Shown in pieces: positions 8,264-17,099 of a stretch of 64,000 nucleotides of DNA (the first letter of the stretch is position 1; the number at the start of each line of letters is the position of its first letter). The DNA is taken from NCBI GenBank assembly GCA_011389995.1, contig JAABTG010000001.1, positions 1-64,000 of the forward strand, given 5' to 3'. Under the pieces are notes generated by a model. The model saw only the letters and a list, made by a program, of their open reading frames with translations, did no database searches and was not told the DNA's origin. The stretch is from Thiotrichales bacterium. GTDB lineage: Bacteria > Pseudomonadota > Gammaproteobacteria > JAABTG01. Position numbers and translations under genes: made by a program.

Positions 8264-9268
8264 TCAATCACGCATCGCCCCCTCGAGAGGGATCTTGAAT
8301 GGCGCCCCCGGGCGTTCCCGCACCAGGCGGGGGACGAGATAGCCAGGCAGACACGCCCGCAGCCCTTCCATGATGTCCAGTGCCGTGGCATCGTCCACCT
8401 CGAAATGGGCGGCCCCGGCCACCGGGTCGAGCTGATGGAGGTAATAGGGCATGACGCCGGCGTCGAACAACCGCTGACTGAGTTCCGCCAGGGCGTCGGT
8501 GTTGTCGTTGACGCGGCGCAGCAGCACGCTCTGATTGAGCACCAGCGCCGCGGCATCGCCCAGACGCCGCAGATGGGCCCTGATGCCGTCATCGAGTTCG
8601 TTGGGATGGTTGGCGTGGATCACCACCACCACGGCGGCCTCCACGCGACGCAAGAGGTTCAGCAGGCCGGCCGTCACCCGCTGTCCCAGCACCACGGGCA
8701 GACGGGTGTGCAGGCGCAGGCGTCTTATCTGGGGCAGGGCGCCCAGGGCCTCCAGCAGGGGCTCGAGACGCTCATCGCTGAGGCTCAGGGGATCGCCACC
8801 GCTGAGAATGACCTCGTCGATATCGGGATGGCGGGCCAGATAGGCGAGGACATCCTCCAGGCCGGACTGCCTCAGGGCGAAGTCGCCATAGGGGAAGTGG
8901 CGCCGGAAACAATAGCGGCAGTGGATGGCACAGGCTCCCGTGGCGATGACCAGGATCCGCCCGTGATACTTGTGCAGGGCACTGGCGGTGGCGCGCGCCG
9001 GCAGATCACCCACCGGGTCCGGGCCATAGCCTGGCGTCGCCAGATCCTCCAGAGGACTGTGGAGCACCTGCAGCAGCAGGGGATCCAGAGGATCACCCGC
9101 GCGCATGCGCCGGACGAAGCTCTCGGGCACGCGCATGGGGAAGGGGCTGGCCGTGCCGGGGGCCGCGAGACCTTCCGCCGGGATACCGAGACGTGCCAGC
9201 AGGGCCCGGGGATCCGTGTAGGAGCCCGCCAATTCCGACTGCCAGTGGGGCTCATCTGGGGTTATCAT
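8264..9268 (-). CDS. epmB: EF-P beta-lysylation protein EpmB (lysine 2,3-aminomutase-like)
   Basis: 334 residues. A radical-SAM, PLP-dependent lysine 2,3-aminomutase-type enzyme that makes (R)-beta-lysine for attachment to EF-P. The [4Fe-4S] motif is CAIHCRYC (Cys113, Cys117, Cys120). The SAM-binding GGDPLS segment follows at about 155-162, and a C-terminal FKIPLEG supplies the likely PLP lysine. It lacks the C-terminal extension of clostridial aminomutase, as expected for EpmB. It is divergent from efp-epmA across 132 bases, so all the genes needed to make and attach beta-lysine are together. The ATG at 9268 opens [20 protein letters not shown], close to the E. coli N-terminal pattern. Confidence 0.93.
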   Translation of the reverse strand: MITPDEPHWQSELAGSYTDPRALLARLGIPAEGLAAPGTASPFPMRVPESFVRRMRAGDPLDPLLLQVLHSPLEDLATPGYGPDPVGDLPARATASALHKYHGRILVIATGACAIHCRYCFRRHFPYGDFALRQSGLEDVLAYLARHPDIDEVILSGGDPLSLSDERLEPLLEALGALPQIRRLRLHTRLPVVLGQRVTAGLLNLLRRVEAAVVVVIHANHPNELDDGIRAHLRRLGDAAALVLNQSVLLRRVNDNTDALAELSQRLFDAGVMPYYLHQLDPVAGAAHFEVDDATALDIMEGLRACLPGYLVPRLVRERPGAPFKIPLEGAMRD

Positions 9269-9400
9269 AAGGGGCCACGCGCAAAGTCGGGCTGTCCTCT
9301 CAACATCCGTCCGTACTCTGGCTCAATCGCACTTCCTCCAATCTCGGCATGTAGCCCGACGTCATTGCGGGGGGGCATAAGTTTATACAAGAGGTCCATA

Positions 9401-9970
9401 ATGGCGAGTTTAGGCATGAATGACATCCGGGCGGGGGCCAAGATCCTGCTCGACAACGATCCGTGTGTAGTGGTGGAGGCCGATCTGGTCAAGCCGGGCA
9501 AGGGTCAGGCTTTCACCCGTATCAAGTATCGCAATTTCAAGACCGGGAAGGTCCTCGAGCGCACCTTCAAGGCCAGCGATTCCGCCGAGGCGGCGGACGT
9601 GGTCGATACGGAGATGCAGTACCTCTACAACGACGGCGAGCACTTCTATTTCATGGATCCGGTCTCCTATGAGCAGGTGGGGGCGGATGCGGCGGCAGTC
9701 GGAGATGCCGCTCCGTGGCTCAAGGAACAGGACATGTGCACGGTCACCCTGTGGAACGGTACGCCCCTGATGGTGGCCCCCCCCAATTTCGTCGAGCTTC
9801 GGGTGGTGGAAACGGACCCCGGGGTGCGCGGCGATACGGCCAGCGGCGGCACCAAGCCGGCGGTGCTGGAAACCGGCGCCACGGTCAAGGTGCCGTTGTT
9901 CCTGGAGCAGGAAGAGGTCATCCGGGTGGACACCCGCACCGGGGAGTACGTCGGTCGCGTCAAGGACTGA
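9401..9970 (+). CDS. efp: Elongation factor P
   Basis: 189 residues; E. coli has 188. EF-P binds between the P and E sites and rescues ribosomes stalled at polyproline. The modified loop reads VKPGKGQAF with Lys34 at the tip, exactly the residue that EpmA lysylates in E. coli. Three beta-barrel domains follow, ending [10 protein letters not shown]. The start is ATG 9401 (MASLGMND), preceded by AGAGGTCC as a ribosome-binding site; a longer open frame extending back to 8405 is only the shadow of epmB. epmA follows after 18 bases and epmB diverges upstream. Confidence 0.97.
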   Translation: MASLGMNDIRAGAKILLDNDPCVVVEADLVKPGKGQAFTRIKYRNFKTGKVLERTFKASDSAEAADVVDTEMQYLYNDGEHFYFMDPVSYEQVGADAAAVGDAAPWLKEQDMCTVTLWNGTPLMVAPPNFVELRVVETDPGVRGDTASGGTKPAVLETGATVKVPLFLEQEEVIRVDTRTGEYVGRVKD

Positions 9971-9988
9971 GGCGCGGCGGGGACGCCC

Positions 9989-10978
9989 GTGAAGGAAGGG
10001 GCGGGAAGTCACTGGCGGCCGCTGGCCGGGACCCCGCTGCTGCGCCTGCGGGCACGGATGCTCGCCGACATCCGCGGTTTCTTCGCGGCGCGGGACGTCA
10101 TGGAGGTGGAGACCCCTCTGCTCGGGCGTCACGCCGTCACCGATCCCCATATCGCCAGCTTCGACGTGCCGGTGGCCGATGGCGCCCCGGGGACCACGGT
10201 CCTGCGCCACCTGCAGACGTCGCCGGAGTTCGCCATGAAACGTCTGCTGGCGGCCGGCAGCGGCGACATCTATCAGGTGTGCAAGGCCTTCCGCGACGGC
10301 GAGGCGGGCAGCCGCCACAATCCGGAGTTCACCCTCGTGGAGTGGTATCGCACGGGCTTCGACCATCGGGATCTCATGGCGGAGGCGGCGGAACTGGTGG
10401 CGAAGCTGCTCGCCCGGCCGGTGTCTTGGGTCTGCCGGGGTTACGACGAGGTGCTGGGTGAATTGGCCGGCCTGCCTCCCCGCGAAGCCCCCCTCATGGA
10501 ACTCGGCGAGCGCGCGGTGCACCTGGGATTGCACCCTGACGCCCTTGACGGCATGGACCGTGACGACTTGCTGGACTTTGTTTTCAGCACCGTGGTGCAA
10601 CCGCAGCTGGGCCACGGCCGCCTGGATGTCGTCGACCGCTATCCCCCTCCTCAGGCGGCCCTCGCGCGTGTCATCGATGACGGCGGCGGGCCCGTCGCTG
10701 AGCGTTTCGAGCTGTTTTACGAGGGCTTGGAGCTGGCCAACGGCTATCATGAACTGGCCGATCCCCACGAGCAGGAGAGGCGTATGACCACCGATCGCGA
10801 GCGCCGCCGGGCCCGCGGCCTCCCCGACCGGACGGTGGATGAACGGCTGCTCGCCGCCCTCGAAGCGGGCCTGCCCGATTGCGCGGGCGTGGCCCTGGGT
10901 TTCGACCGGCTGCTGATGCTGCGCAGTGGCGAAACGGATATCCGCCGGGTCCTGGCGTTCCCTTACGAACGGGCCTGA
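9989..10978 (+). CDS. epmA: EF-P lysine ligase EpmA (GenX/PoxA)
   Basis: 329 residues; a class-II lysyl-tRNA-synthetase-like catalytic core without an anticodon-binding domain. It ligates (R)-beta-lysine to EF-P Lys34 using ATP. Motif 2 appears as [19 protein letters not shown] and motif 3 as [12 protein letters not shown] near the C-terminus; the start [20 protein letters not shown] is typical. It starts at GTG 9989, 18 bases after efp, and is presumably co-transcribed with it. Its last 16 bases overlap convergently with the end of nadB. The hydroxylase EpmC is not in this window. Confidence 0.95.
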   Translation: MKEGAGSHWRPLAGTPLLRLRARMLADIRGFFAARDVMEVETPLLGRHAVTDPHIASFDVPVADGAPGTTVLRHLQTSPEFAMKRLLAAGSGDIYQVCKAFRDGEAGSRHNPEFTLVEWYRTGFDHRDLMAEAAELVAKLLARPVSWVCRGYDEVLGELAGLPPREAPLMELGERAVHLGLHPDALDGMDRDDLLDFVFSTVVQPQLGHGRLDVVDRYPPPQAALARVIDDGGGPVAERFELFYEGLELANGYHELADPHEQERRMTTDRERRRARGLPDRTVDERLLAALEAGLPDCAGVALGFDRLLMLRSGETDIRRVLAFPYERA

Positions 10979-12606
10979 CGCACCGTCGTGCCCGTGGGCC
11001 AGGCGCCATCGGGCGAGTGGCCGAGGATGGTGTTGCGGGGCGGGTGGTCGGTGTCCGTGTCGGGGTGGTCGGCGGTGAAGTGCAGGCCTCGACTCTCCTT
11101 GCGCCCGAGGGCGGACTCGATGATAAGGGCCGCAACCAGCATCAGATTGCGCAGTTCGATGAGGTCGTTGGTGACGCGAAAGTTGCCGTAGTATTCGTCG
11201 ATCTCACGCTGTAGCAGTTCCACCCGGTGCTGGGCCCGCTGCAACCGCTTGGTGGTACGGACGATGCCCACGTAATCCCACATGAATCGTCGCAGTTCAT
11301 CCCAGTTATGGGCCACCACCACCTCTTCGTCGGAATCCGTGACCCGGCTCTCGTCCCATTCGGGGAGCTCGGGCGGTGGCGGGATGCCATCGATGTAGGA
11401 ATCGATGTGTTCGACCGCCGCCTCGCCGAAAACCAGACATTCCAGTAATGAGTTGCTGGCCATACGGTTCGCGCCATGGAGACCCGTGAAGGCGGTCTCG
11501 CCGACGGCATAGAGGCCTTCCACATCCGTGCGTGCCGAAGTATCCGTGACGACGCCGCCGCAAAGGTAGTGCACGGCGGGCACCACCGGGATAGGCTCCC
11601 TGGCCATGTCGTAACCGAACTCCAGGCATCGTTCGTACACCGTGGGGAAGTGTTGGCGGACGAAATCCGGGGATTTGTAGCTGATATCCAGATACACGCA
11701 GTCGGCGCCCAGGCGTTTCATCTCGTGATCGATGGCGCGGGCCACGATATCCCTGGGGGCCAGTTCGCCGCGGGCATCGAAATTATGCATGAAGCGAGAG
11801 CCATCGGGCAGCAGCAGCCGACCGCCTTCGCCGCGCACGGCCTCGGTGATGAGGAACGACTTCGCCTTGGGGTGGTAGAGGCAGGTGGGATGGAACTGGA
11901 TGAACTCCATATTGCCCACCCGGCACCCGGCCCGCCAGGCCATGGCGATGCCATCGCCGGTGGACACGTCGGGATTGCTCGTATACAGATACACCTTCCC
12001 GGCACCGCCAGTGGCCAGCACCACCGCCTTGGCGCGAAACACCTTGACCCGGTGCTCGCGGCGGTCGAAGACATAGGCACCCACACACCTGCCGTTCGGT
12101 CTGCCGGGTTCCCGGATGATGTCGAGGGCCAGGTGGTCCTCGAAGAACTCGATGCGGTGGGTTTCCTCGAGGCGGGCGATGAGGGTGTCCTCGATGGCAC
12201 GTCCGGTGGCATCGGCGGCATGGATGATGCGTCGGTGGGAGTGTCCACCCTCGCGGGTGAGGTGGTAACCTGAGGCGTTGTTATTGACATCATCGCGGGT
12301 GAACTGCACGCCCTCATCGATGAGCCAGCCGATGGCCTTGGGCGCGCGTTCCACGGTCATCCGCACCACCTCCGGGTCGCACAGGCCGGCGCCCGCCTGG
12401 ATGGTGTCCTCGGCGTGGGAGGCGGTGGAATCCCGTGGATCGAGCACGGCCGAGACGCCTCCCTGGGCATAGCGGGTACTGCCTTCGTAGAGGCGCCCCT
12501 TGGATATGAGGTGGATCTTGAGGCGCGGCGACAGGCGCAAGGCGGTTGCCAGCCCGGCGGCGCCGCTGCCGATGATGAGCACATCGCAACTGTTCTGGTC
12601 GGGCAT
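10963..12606 (-). CDS. nadB: L-aspartate oxidase NadB
   Basis: 547 residues from ATG 12606. The flavoprotein oxidises L-aspartate to iminoaspartate, the first step of NAD synthesis. The FAD Rossmann motif [16 protein letters not shown] is at 8-23; substrate and flavin segments include [14 protein letters not shown]-like [32 protein letters not shown] and [16 protein letters not shown] longer open frame from 12669 lacks a ribosome-binding site, whereas the chosen start has ACCAGG eight bases upstream. It diverges from rpoE, an arrangement conserved with E. coli and Pseudomonas, and overlaps the end of epmA by 16 bases. Confidence 0.96.
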   Translation of the reverse strand: MPDQNSCDVLIIGSGAAGLATALRLSPRLKIHLISKGRLYEGSTRYAQGGVSAVLDPRDSTASHAEDTIQAGAGLCDPEVVRMTVERAPKAIGWLIDEGVQFTRDDVNNNASGYHLTREGGHSHRRIIHAADATGRAIEDTLIARLEETHRIEFFEDHLALDIIREPGRPNGRCVGAYVFDRREHRVKVFRAKAVVLATGGAGKVYLYTSNPDVSTGDGIAMAWRAGCRVGNMEFIQFHPTCLYHPKAKSFLITEAVRGEGGRLLLPDGSRFMHNFDARGELAPRDIVARAIDHEMKRLGADCVYLDISYKSPDFVRQHFPTVYERCLEFGYDMAREPIPVVPAVHYLCGGVVTDTSARTDVEGLYAVGETAFTGLHGANRMASNSLLECLVFGEAAVEHIDSYIDGIPPPPELPEWDESRVTDSDEEVVVAHNWDELRRFMWDYVGIVRTTKRLQRAQHRVELLQREIDEYYGNFRVTNDLIELRNLMLVAALIIESALGRKESRGLHFTADHPDTDTDHPPRNTILGHSPDGAWPTGTTVRQARS

Positions 12607-12701
12607 GATACCTGGTAGGCGTGAGATTGGTGCCGTCAATCCATATGGACGGTCGGATGAAACGTCCAACTAGAATATAATCATATTTGAGGTTGTGGCG
12701 C

Positions 12702-12729
12702 GAACTTATGAAGGGAGGAGGGGTCTAGG
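12702..12729 (+). promoter_or_regulatory. Sigma-E-type autoregulatory promoter for rpoE
   Basis: GAACTT at 12702-12707 and TCTAGG at 12724-12729 are separated by exactly 16 bases. This matches the RpoE consensus and the spacing of the E. coli rpoE P2 promoter (GAACTT, 16, TCTAA). Transcription would begin about 12735, some 28 bases before the GTG start. A perfect TATAAT at 12676-12681 could be the -10 of a second, vegetative promoter, but no good -35 accompanies it. Confidence 0.75.
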
Positions 12730-12762
12730 TGATTAATCGCGGATCGACTCCCGGGGAGACAG

Positions 12763-13347
12763 GTGGCCCGGGTGGGCGAGAATAGCGTTGACAAGGCGCT
12801 GGTAGAGCGTGTTCAGAAGGGTGATAAGGCGGCTTTCGATGTGCTGGTACTCAAGTATCAGCACAAGTTGATAAAGCTGATCTCCCGCTACATCAAGGAT
12901 CCTTCCGAGGTCCTGGATGTAGCCCAGGATTCCTTTCTGAAGGCGTACAGGGCGCTGCCCCGGTTTCGGGGTGACAGCGCCTTCTATACGTGGCTCTATC
13001 GGATAGCCATTAATACCGCGAAGAACCATCTGGTGGCCCAGGGACGGCGGCCGCCGGGGGACGACATCGACTCCGGCGATGCCGAACAGTACGTCGGCGA
13101 GTCGGAACTAAAGGATCAGGCAACACCGGAGCGGCTGCTGTTGCGGGACGAGATTGAGAAAACGGTAATAGATGCCATCGACCAACTGCCCGATGAACTC
13201 CGCACCGCCATCACGCTCCGGGAGTTGGAAGGGATGAGCTACGAGGATATCGCCCAGGCGATGGACTGCCCCATCGGCACGGTTCGCTCCCGTATCTTCC
13301 GGGCCCGCGAGGCCATCAACCAGCGGCTTGAGCCGCTCCTGTCCTGA
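12763..13347 (+). CDS. rpoE: Extracytoplasmic-function sigma factor RpoE (AlgU)
   Basis: 194 residues. ECF sigma factor directing the envelope-stress response. Region 2 carries DVAQDSFLKAYRALPRFRGD and YTWLYRIAINTAKNHLV; region 4 carries LPDELRTAITLRELEGMSYE followed by DIAQAMDCPIGTVRSRIFRA. The N-terminal LVERVQKGDKAAFDVLVLKY is shared with E. coli RpoE and Pseudomonas AlgU. GTG 12763 is preceded by GGGGAGACAG. The rseA, rseB, rseC and mucD genes follow, the same regulatory set as Pseudomonas algU-mucABCD. A sigma-E-type promoter upstream implies autoregulation. Confidence 0.97.
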   Translation: MARVGENSVDKALVERVQKGDKAAFDVLVLKYQHKLIKLISRYIKDPSEVLDVAQDSFLKAYRALPRFRGDSAFYTWLYRIAINTAKNHLVAQGRRPPGDDIDSGDAEQYVGESELKDQATPERLLLRDEIEKTVIDAIDQLPDELRTAITLRELEGMSYEDIAQAMDCPIGTVRSRIFRAREAINQRLEPLLS

Positions 13348-13380
13348 ATACAAACCCATAACTTACAGACCGTGGCGCAG

Positions 13381-13953
13381 ATGAAGAAACACTACCTATC
13401 CGAACTGATGGACGATGCCCTCCAGGGCGATGAGGCACGGGACGTGCTGGGCAGGCTGGGCAGGGAACCGGAATTGCTCCGACAGTGGGAGCGTTATCAC
13501 CTCATCAGCGATGCCCTGAGCAACCATCTGACACCCTACGTGGGACGGGAACTCCAGTCTCGGGTGCAGGTGGCCATCGAGAAGGAACCGCACTACCTCG
13601 GCGTCCACCGGCGACCATGGACGGGGATGGGCCGGCTGGCCGCGGGGGTGGGGCTGGCGGCATCACTGGTGGGGGTCGCGGTCATCGGTGGCCAATGGTT
13701 CAAGGGCGGCGATGGCTTCGACATGGGAACGACGGTCGCCGGGCTGGCCGCCGGGAATACCCAATCAGCGACGGTGGTTGCCCGCGGCGAAGTGCGCCCG
13801 GTGACGACAACGAATGGAATGTACTGGAAGCAGGTGGAACCGAGCGTGGAGACGCGGCTCAACGGGTTTCTGGTGAGCCACAGCACTTATGCCGACAGCA
13901 TGAGCCCGATGCGTCCCTACGCCCGCGTCATCAGCTACCATGGCGCACCCTAG
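13381..13953 (+). CDS. rseA: Anti-sigma-E factor RseA (MucA)
   Basis: 190 residues from ATG 13381 (a GTG at 13372 would add three). The cytoplasmic N-terminus KKHYLSELMDDALQGDEARD resembles the RseA sigma-binding domain, and QWERYHLISDALSNHL is its typical helix. One membrane segment, about GRLAAGVGLAASLVGVAVI (85-104), leads to a periplasmic part ending in PYARVISYHGAP. RseA holds RpoE inactive at the membrane until DegS- and RseP-type proteases cut it; those proteases are not in this window. It lies 33 bases after rpoE, and its stop lies 19 bases before the chosen rseB start. Confidence 0.9.
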   Translation: MKKHYLSELMDDALQGDEARDVLGRLGREPELLRQWERYHLISDALSNHLTPYVGRELQSRVQVAIEKEPHYLGVHRRPWTGMGRLAAGVGLAASLVGVAVIGGQWFKGGDGFDMGTTVAGLAAGNTQSATVVARGEVRPVTTTNGMYWKQVEPSVETRLNGFLVSHSTYADSMSPMRPYARVISYHGAP

Positions 13954-13972
13954 TCAGCCGCGGCGGGCCCAT

Positions 13973-14941
13973 ATGAAGGGTGCCTGGGTCAGCGCGGTCT
14001 TCCTCTCCTGCTGGATACCTCTGGCCGATTGTCTTGCCGGCCAGAAGGCCGAGGCCATGAGCCTGCTGGAAGGCATCGGGGAATCGGCCCGCGAACTCAC
14101 CTACGACGGCGTTTTCATCTACCGCCAGGGCAACGATATCGAGACGGTACGCATCATCCACAGGGCCGATGAGCGGGGTGAAAGAGAGCGACTGATATCC
14201 CTGTCCGGGGCGCCCCGGGAGGTGGTGCGTACAGATCTCCATGTCACCTGTGTCAACTCGAGTCGGCGTTCCGTGTTCGTGGAGGCCCTGCCCCTGCAGT
14301 CACCGTGGAGCGGGGTCTCCAACCTTGCCCGCCGGGACATCGGAGATCATTACCATTTCTCCGTTGGCCCGGGCGAACGGGTGGCGGGCCGCAAGACGAC
14401 ACGGCTGGTGATTTCGCCCCGGGACGCTTATCGCTATGGGTACGCCCTGTGGATAGACCATGAAAGCGGGCTCCTGTTACGCTCGGACCTCATGGGCAAA
14501 GACGGAGAAGTGCTGGAGCAGATGCTCTATACGCAGATCCGCTTGGCGGACGACATTCCCGATCACCTGCTGGACAGTCCCCTGCTGACGGATGGCTATA
14601 CTGTGCATGAGCCCGTCGGCGACGGCGCGGCGAAACCCGGAGTCAGACGGGAACCCCAATGGCGGATACGCTGGGTGCCCGACGGTTTCAGGAGCCATCA
14701 GGTGATCGCCACCGAGCAACCCGAGGGGTGGAGTGAACATCATCTCTACTCGGACGGCATCGCCACCTTTTCCGTTTATGTCGAGCCCCTGGTCCAGGGG
14801 AACGAGCCTTACGAGGGATTATCCACCATGGGTGCCCTGAGCGCCTTCGGCCGCGTGGCGGGGGCCAATCAGCTGGTGGTGGTGGGCGAGGTGCCCTCAG
14901 CGACCGTCACCCGCGTCGGTGATTCGGTTTCCGCCCCGTGA
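13973..14941 (+). CDS. rseB: Sigma-E regulatory protein RseB (MucB)
   Basis: 322 residues from ATG 13973, which gives a proper signal peptide (MKGAWVSAVFLSCWIPLADC). An upstream ATG at 13940 overlaps rseA and would add eleven polar residues. The mature protein has the MucB/RseB lipoprotein-localisation-factor fold: LTYDGVFIYRQGNDIETVRI, a central RYGYALWIDHESGLLLRSDL segment, and a C-terminal domain with WVPDGFR and YSDGIATFSVYVE. RseB binds periplasmic RseA, protects it from cleavage and senses lipopolysaccharide or mislocalised lipoproteins. Confidence 0.93.
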   Translation: MKGAWVSAVFLSCWIPLADCLAGQKAEAMSLLEGIGESARELTYDGVFIYRQGNDIETVRIIHRADERGERERLISLSGAPREVVRTDLHVTCVNSSRRSVFVEALPLQSPWSGVSNLARRDIGDHYHFSVGPGERVAGRKTTRLVISPRDAYRYGYALWIDHESGLLLRSDLMGKDGEVLEQMLYTQIRLADDIPDHLLDSPLLTDGYTVHEPVGDGAAKPGVRREPQWRIRWVPDGFRSHQVIATEQPEGWSEHHLYSDGIATFSVYVEPLVQGNEPYEGLSTMGALSAFGRVAGANQLVVVGEVPSATVTRVGDSVSAP

Positions 14942-14958
14942 ATACAGACGGCCCCGCG

Positions 14959-15003
14959 ATGAATTCCATGATTGAGCCCCGCGATTGAGCCCCCATGATT
15001 GAA
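14959..15003 (+). repeat. Short direct repeats duplicating the rseC start region
   Basis: ATTGAGCCCC occurs at 14971-14980 and again at 14984-14993, and CCATGATTGA occurs at 14967-14976 and again over the true rseC ATG (14993-15002). The upstream ATGs (14959 and 14968) open a short frame ending MIEPRD-stop at 14986-14988, shortly before rseC ATG 14995. The layout is similar to the duplicated start region before parE. Confidence 0.75.
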
Positions 15004-15474
15004 CAACACGCAACCGTGATGACGGTAAATCACGACCACGTTACCGTGGAAACCCAGCGGGCCAGTGCCTGCGGCACCTGTGCATCGGGTGGCGGCTGTG
15101 GCGCAGGCATTCTGGGCAGCCTGTTCGGCAATCGTTCCAGCCGCATCGAAGTGACGGCCGATGTGGCCTTGCAGCCCGGCGATGAGGTGGTCATCGGACT
15201 GCCGGAGAGCGCCCTGCTGCTGGGGTCGCTGTGGGTTTACCTGGTCCCCCTCCTGTTGTTCATTGCCGGCAGCCTGGTGGGACGCACGGTCGCTTCCAAC
15301 ACGGGAGGCGGCGAATTGCTGGTGATCCTGGGCGGTATTCTTGGCGGCCTCGCGGGGTTCGTCTGGGCAGCGGCCCACAGCCGGGCTCGGCAGGAGCAGG
15401 GCTCGCCCTTCCGACCGGTGGTCCTTAAACGGGTAAGGCCCGGAAGCATCGCCGTCGCGCCTCCCCCCCTCTGA
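14995..15474 (+). CDS. rseC: SoxR-reducing-system/sigma-E regulator RseC (MucC)
   Basis: 159 residues; RseC/MucC family inner-membrane protein. The N-terminal domain contains a Cys cluster, ACGTCASGGGCGAG (Cys26, Cys29, Cys35), often taken as a metal- or redox-binding site. Two membrane helices follow, LLLGSLWVYLVPLLLFIAGS (about 74-94) and ELLVILGGILGGLAGFVWAA (about 106-125). E. coli RseC has a minor positive effect on sigma-E and a role in SoxR reduction. The gene begins 53 bases after rseB behind a duplicated start sequence. Confidence 0.9.
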   Translation: MIEQHATVMTVNHDHVTVETQRASACGTCASGGGCGAGILGSLFGNRSSRIEVTADVALQPGDEVVIGLPESALLLGSLWVYLVPLLLFIAGSLVGRTVASNTGGGELLVILGGILGGLAGFVWAAAHSRARQEQGSPFRPVVLKRVRPGSIAVAPPPL

Positions 15475-15542
15475 CTCCCGGCGGTGGACATGGACCTCTC
15501 CTTCAATCCATTGCAAGCAGCTATCAATTGGACGGTTATTAG

Positions 15543-16994
15543 ATGACGAATCCCCAGATGTACAGTCGCTTTTCCTTGGTCGCCATCCTGGCCCTGGCCT
15601 CCTTTGCCCTCGCACCCGTGGCTCAAGCCGCAAAGGGCCTGCCTGACTTCACCCGGCTGGTGGAACAGTACGGTCCTGCGGTGGTGAACATCAGCACCAC
15701 CCAGAAGCGCGGCAAGGGGACTGCCATGCCTTACGGTCTCGAGATCCCGGACATCCCGAAGGACAGTCCGTTCTACGAGTTCTTCGAGCGGTTCTTCGGA
15801 GAAAAGGGCGAAATGCCCCAGCAACAGTTACCGGAGGAATACCGCAGCCAATCCCTCGGTTCGGGCCTCATCATCTCCGGCGACGGCTACGTCATCACCA
15901 ATCATCATGTCATTCGTGATGCCGACAAGGTCATCGTGCGTCTGAGCGACCGGCGCGAGTTCGTGGCCGAGGTCGTGGGCAGCGATGCCCGCAGCGATCT
16001 GGCCCTCCTGCGCATCGATGCAGCCAACCTTCCGGTGGTGCGCATCGGCCGGTCGGAAGATCTCAAGGTGGGGGAGTGGGTACTGGCCATCGGTTCGCCC
16101 TTCGGTTTCGAACATTCCGCCACCGCGGGCATCGTCAGCGCCAAGGGCCGTAGCCTGCCCTCGGACAACTATGTCCCCTTCATCCAGACGGATGTGGCCA
16201 TCAACCCCGGCAACTCCGGCGGCCCCCTGTTCAATCTCGACGGCGAGGTGGTGGGGGTCAATTCCCAGATCTACAGTCGCACCGGCGGTTTCATGGGGCT
16301 GTCCTTCGCCATTCCCATCGACATGGCCATGGATGTGGTGGAGCAGCTCAAGGCTTCCGGACGGGTCTCCCGGGGCTGGCTCGGCGTGCTGATTCAGGAC
16401 GTCAGCCAGGAGCTCGCCGAGTCCTTCGGCATGGATCGGCCGCGGGGCGCCCTGGTGGCCCAGGTGCTCCCCGACAGTCCGGCCGCCGAGGCCGGCGTGA
16501 AGGTGGGTGATGTCATCCTCGGCTTCGATGGCGAGAACGTCGAGCACTCATCCGATCTGCCGCCCATCGTGGGCCGCACCCGGGCCGGCAGCGAGGTGCC
16601 GGTGGAGGTGCTGCGGGACGGCCGGGTTCAGGCCCTCAAGGTGACCATCGATGAACTCCCCGATGACGAGACCCTTCAGAAGGCATCGGGACAGGTGCCG
16701 GATGGTCACAGCATAGAGCGCATCGGGCTCACCATAGAAGAACTCTCTCCGGAGCAGCGCGAGGAGCTCCAGGTGCCCGAGAACGGTGTCCTCGTCACCG
16801 AGGTGAAAGATGGTCCGGCATTCCGCGCCGGCATCCGTCAGGGGGACGTCATCCTCATGATGAATAACCTCCAGGTGACCGATGCCGAGGCCTTGAAGGA
16901 TATGGTGGAAGGTATCCCGCCGGGGAAGAGCGTGCCGCTGCTGGTACACCGCCAGGGCAGCCCGCTATTCCTCGCCCTGCGCATAGAAGAATAA
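15543..16994 (+). CDS. mucD: Periplasmic serine endoprotease MucD (DegP/DegQ-like)
   Basis: 483 residues. A signal peptide ending VAQAA (about residue 30) is followed by a trypsin-like domain with catalytic His122 (VITNHHV), Asp152 (ARSDLALL) and Ser225 (NPGNSGGP). Two PDZ domains follow, about 280-375 and 390-480. The family removes or refolds damaged periplasmic proteins, and MucD limits sigma-E activation in Pseudomonas. The position after rseC is the Pseudomonas algU-mucABCD arrangement, where E. coli has lepA. Its transcript probably ends at the hairpin at 17074-17098. Confidence 0.95.
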   Translation: MTNPQMYSRFSLVAILALASFALAPVAQAAKGLPDFTRLVEQYGPAVVNISTTQKRGKGTAMPYGLEIPDIPKDSPFYEFFERFFGEKGEMPQQQLPEEYRSQSLGSGLIISGDGYVITNHHVIRDADKVIVRLSDRREFVAEVVGSDARSDLALLRIDAANLPVVRIGRSEDLKVGEWVLAIGSPFGFEHSATAGIVSAKGRSLPSDNYVPFIQTDVAINPGNSGGPLFNLDGEVVGVNSQIYSRTGGFMGLSFAIPIDMAMDVVEQLKASGRVSRGWLGVLIQDVSQELAESFGMDRPRGALVAQVLPDSPAAEAGVKVGDVILGFDGENVEHSSDLPPIVGRTRAGSEVPVEVLRDGRVQALKVTIDELPDDETLQKASGQVPDGHSIERIGLTIEELSPEQREELQVPENGVLVTEVKDGPAFRAGIRQGDVILMMNNLQVTDAEALKDMVEGIPPGKSVPLLVHRQGSPLFLALRIEE

Positions 16995-17073
16995 GCGCCA
17001 AGCCGGGCATGCAACGGACAGGGATGTTCGATTAAACTACTCCATTGTTCGCCGGGCCTCACGGGGTCCTGAC

Positions 17074-17098
17074 AGGGGCGTAAACAACGCCCCTTTTT
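17074..17098 (+). terminator. Intrinsic terminator between mucD and lepA, abutting the lepA start
   Basis: A perfect 8-bp stem (AGGGGCGT 17074-17081 / ACGCCCCT 17087-17094) with loop AAACA is followed by T residues to 17098. The lepA ATG at 17100 begins two bases later. The left arm holds the only Shine-Dalgarno-like sequence (AGGGG) upstream of lepA, so hairpin formation would both stop transcription and hide that sequence. Confidence 0.8.
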
Positions 17099-17099
17099 C

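Noticed and set aside
8405-9400. Long N-terminal extension of EF-P in the same frame
   Set aside because: It is antisense to epmB; EF-P alignment and the ribosome-binding site fix the start at 9401.
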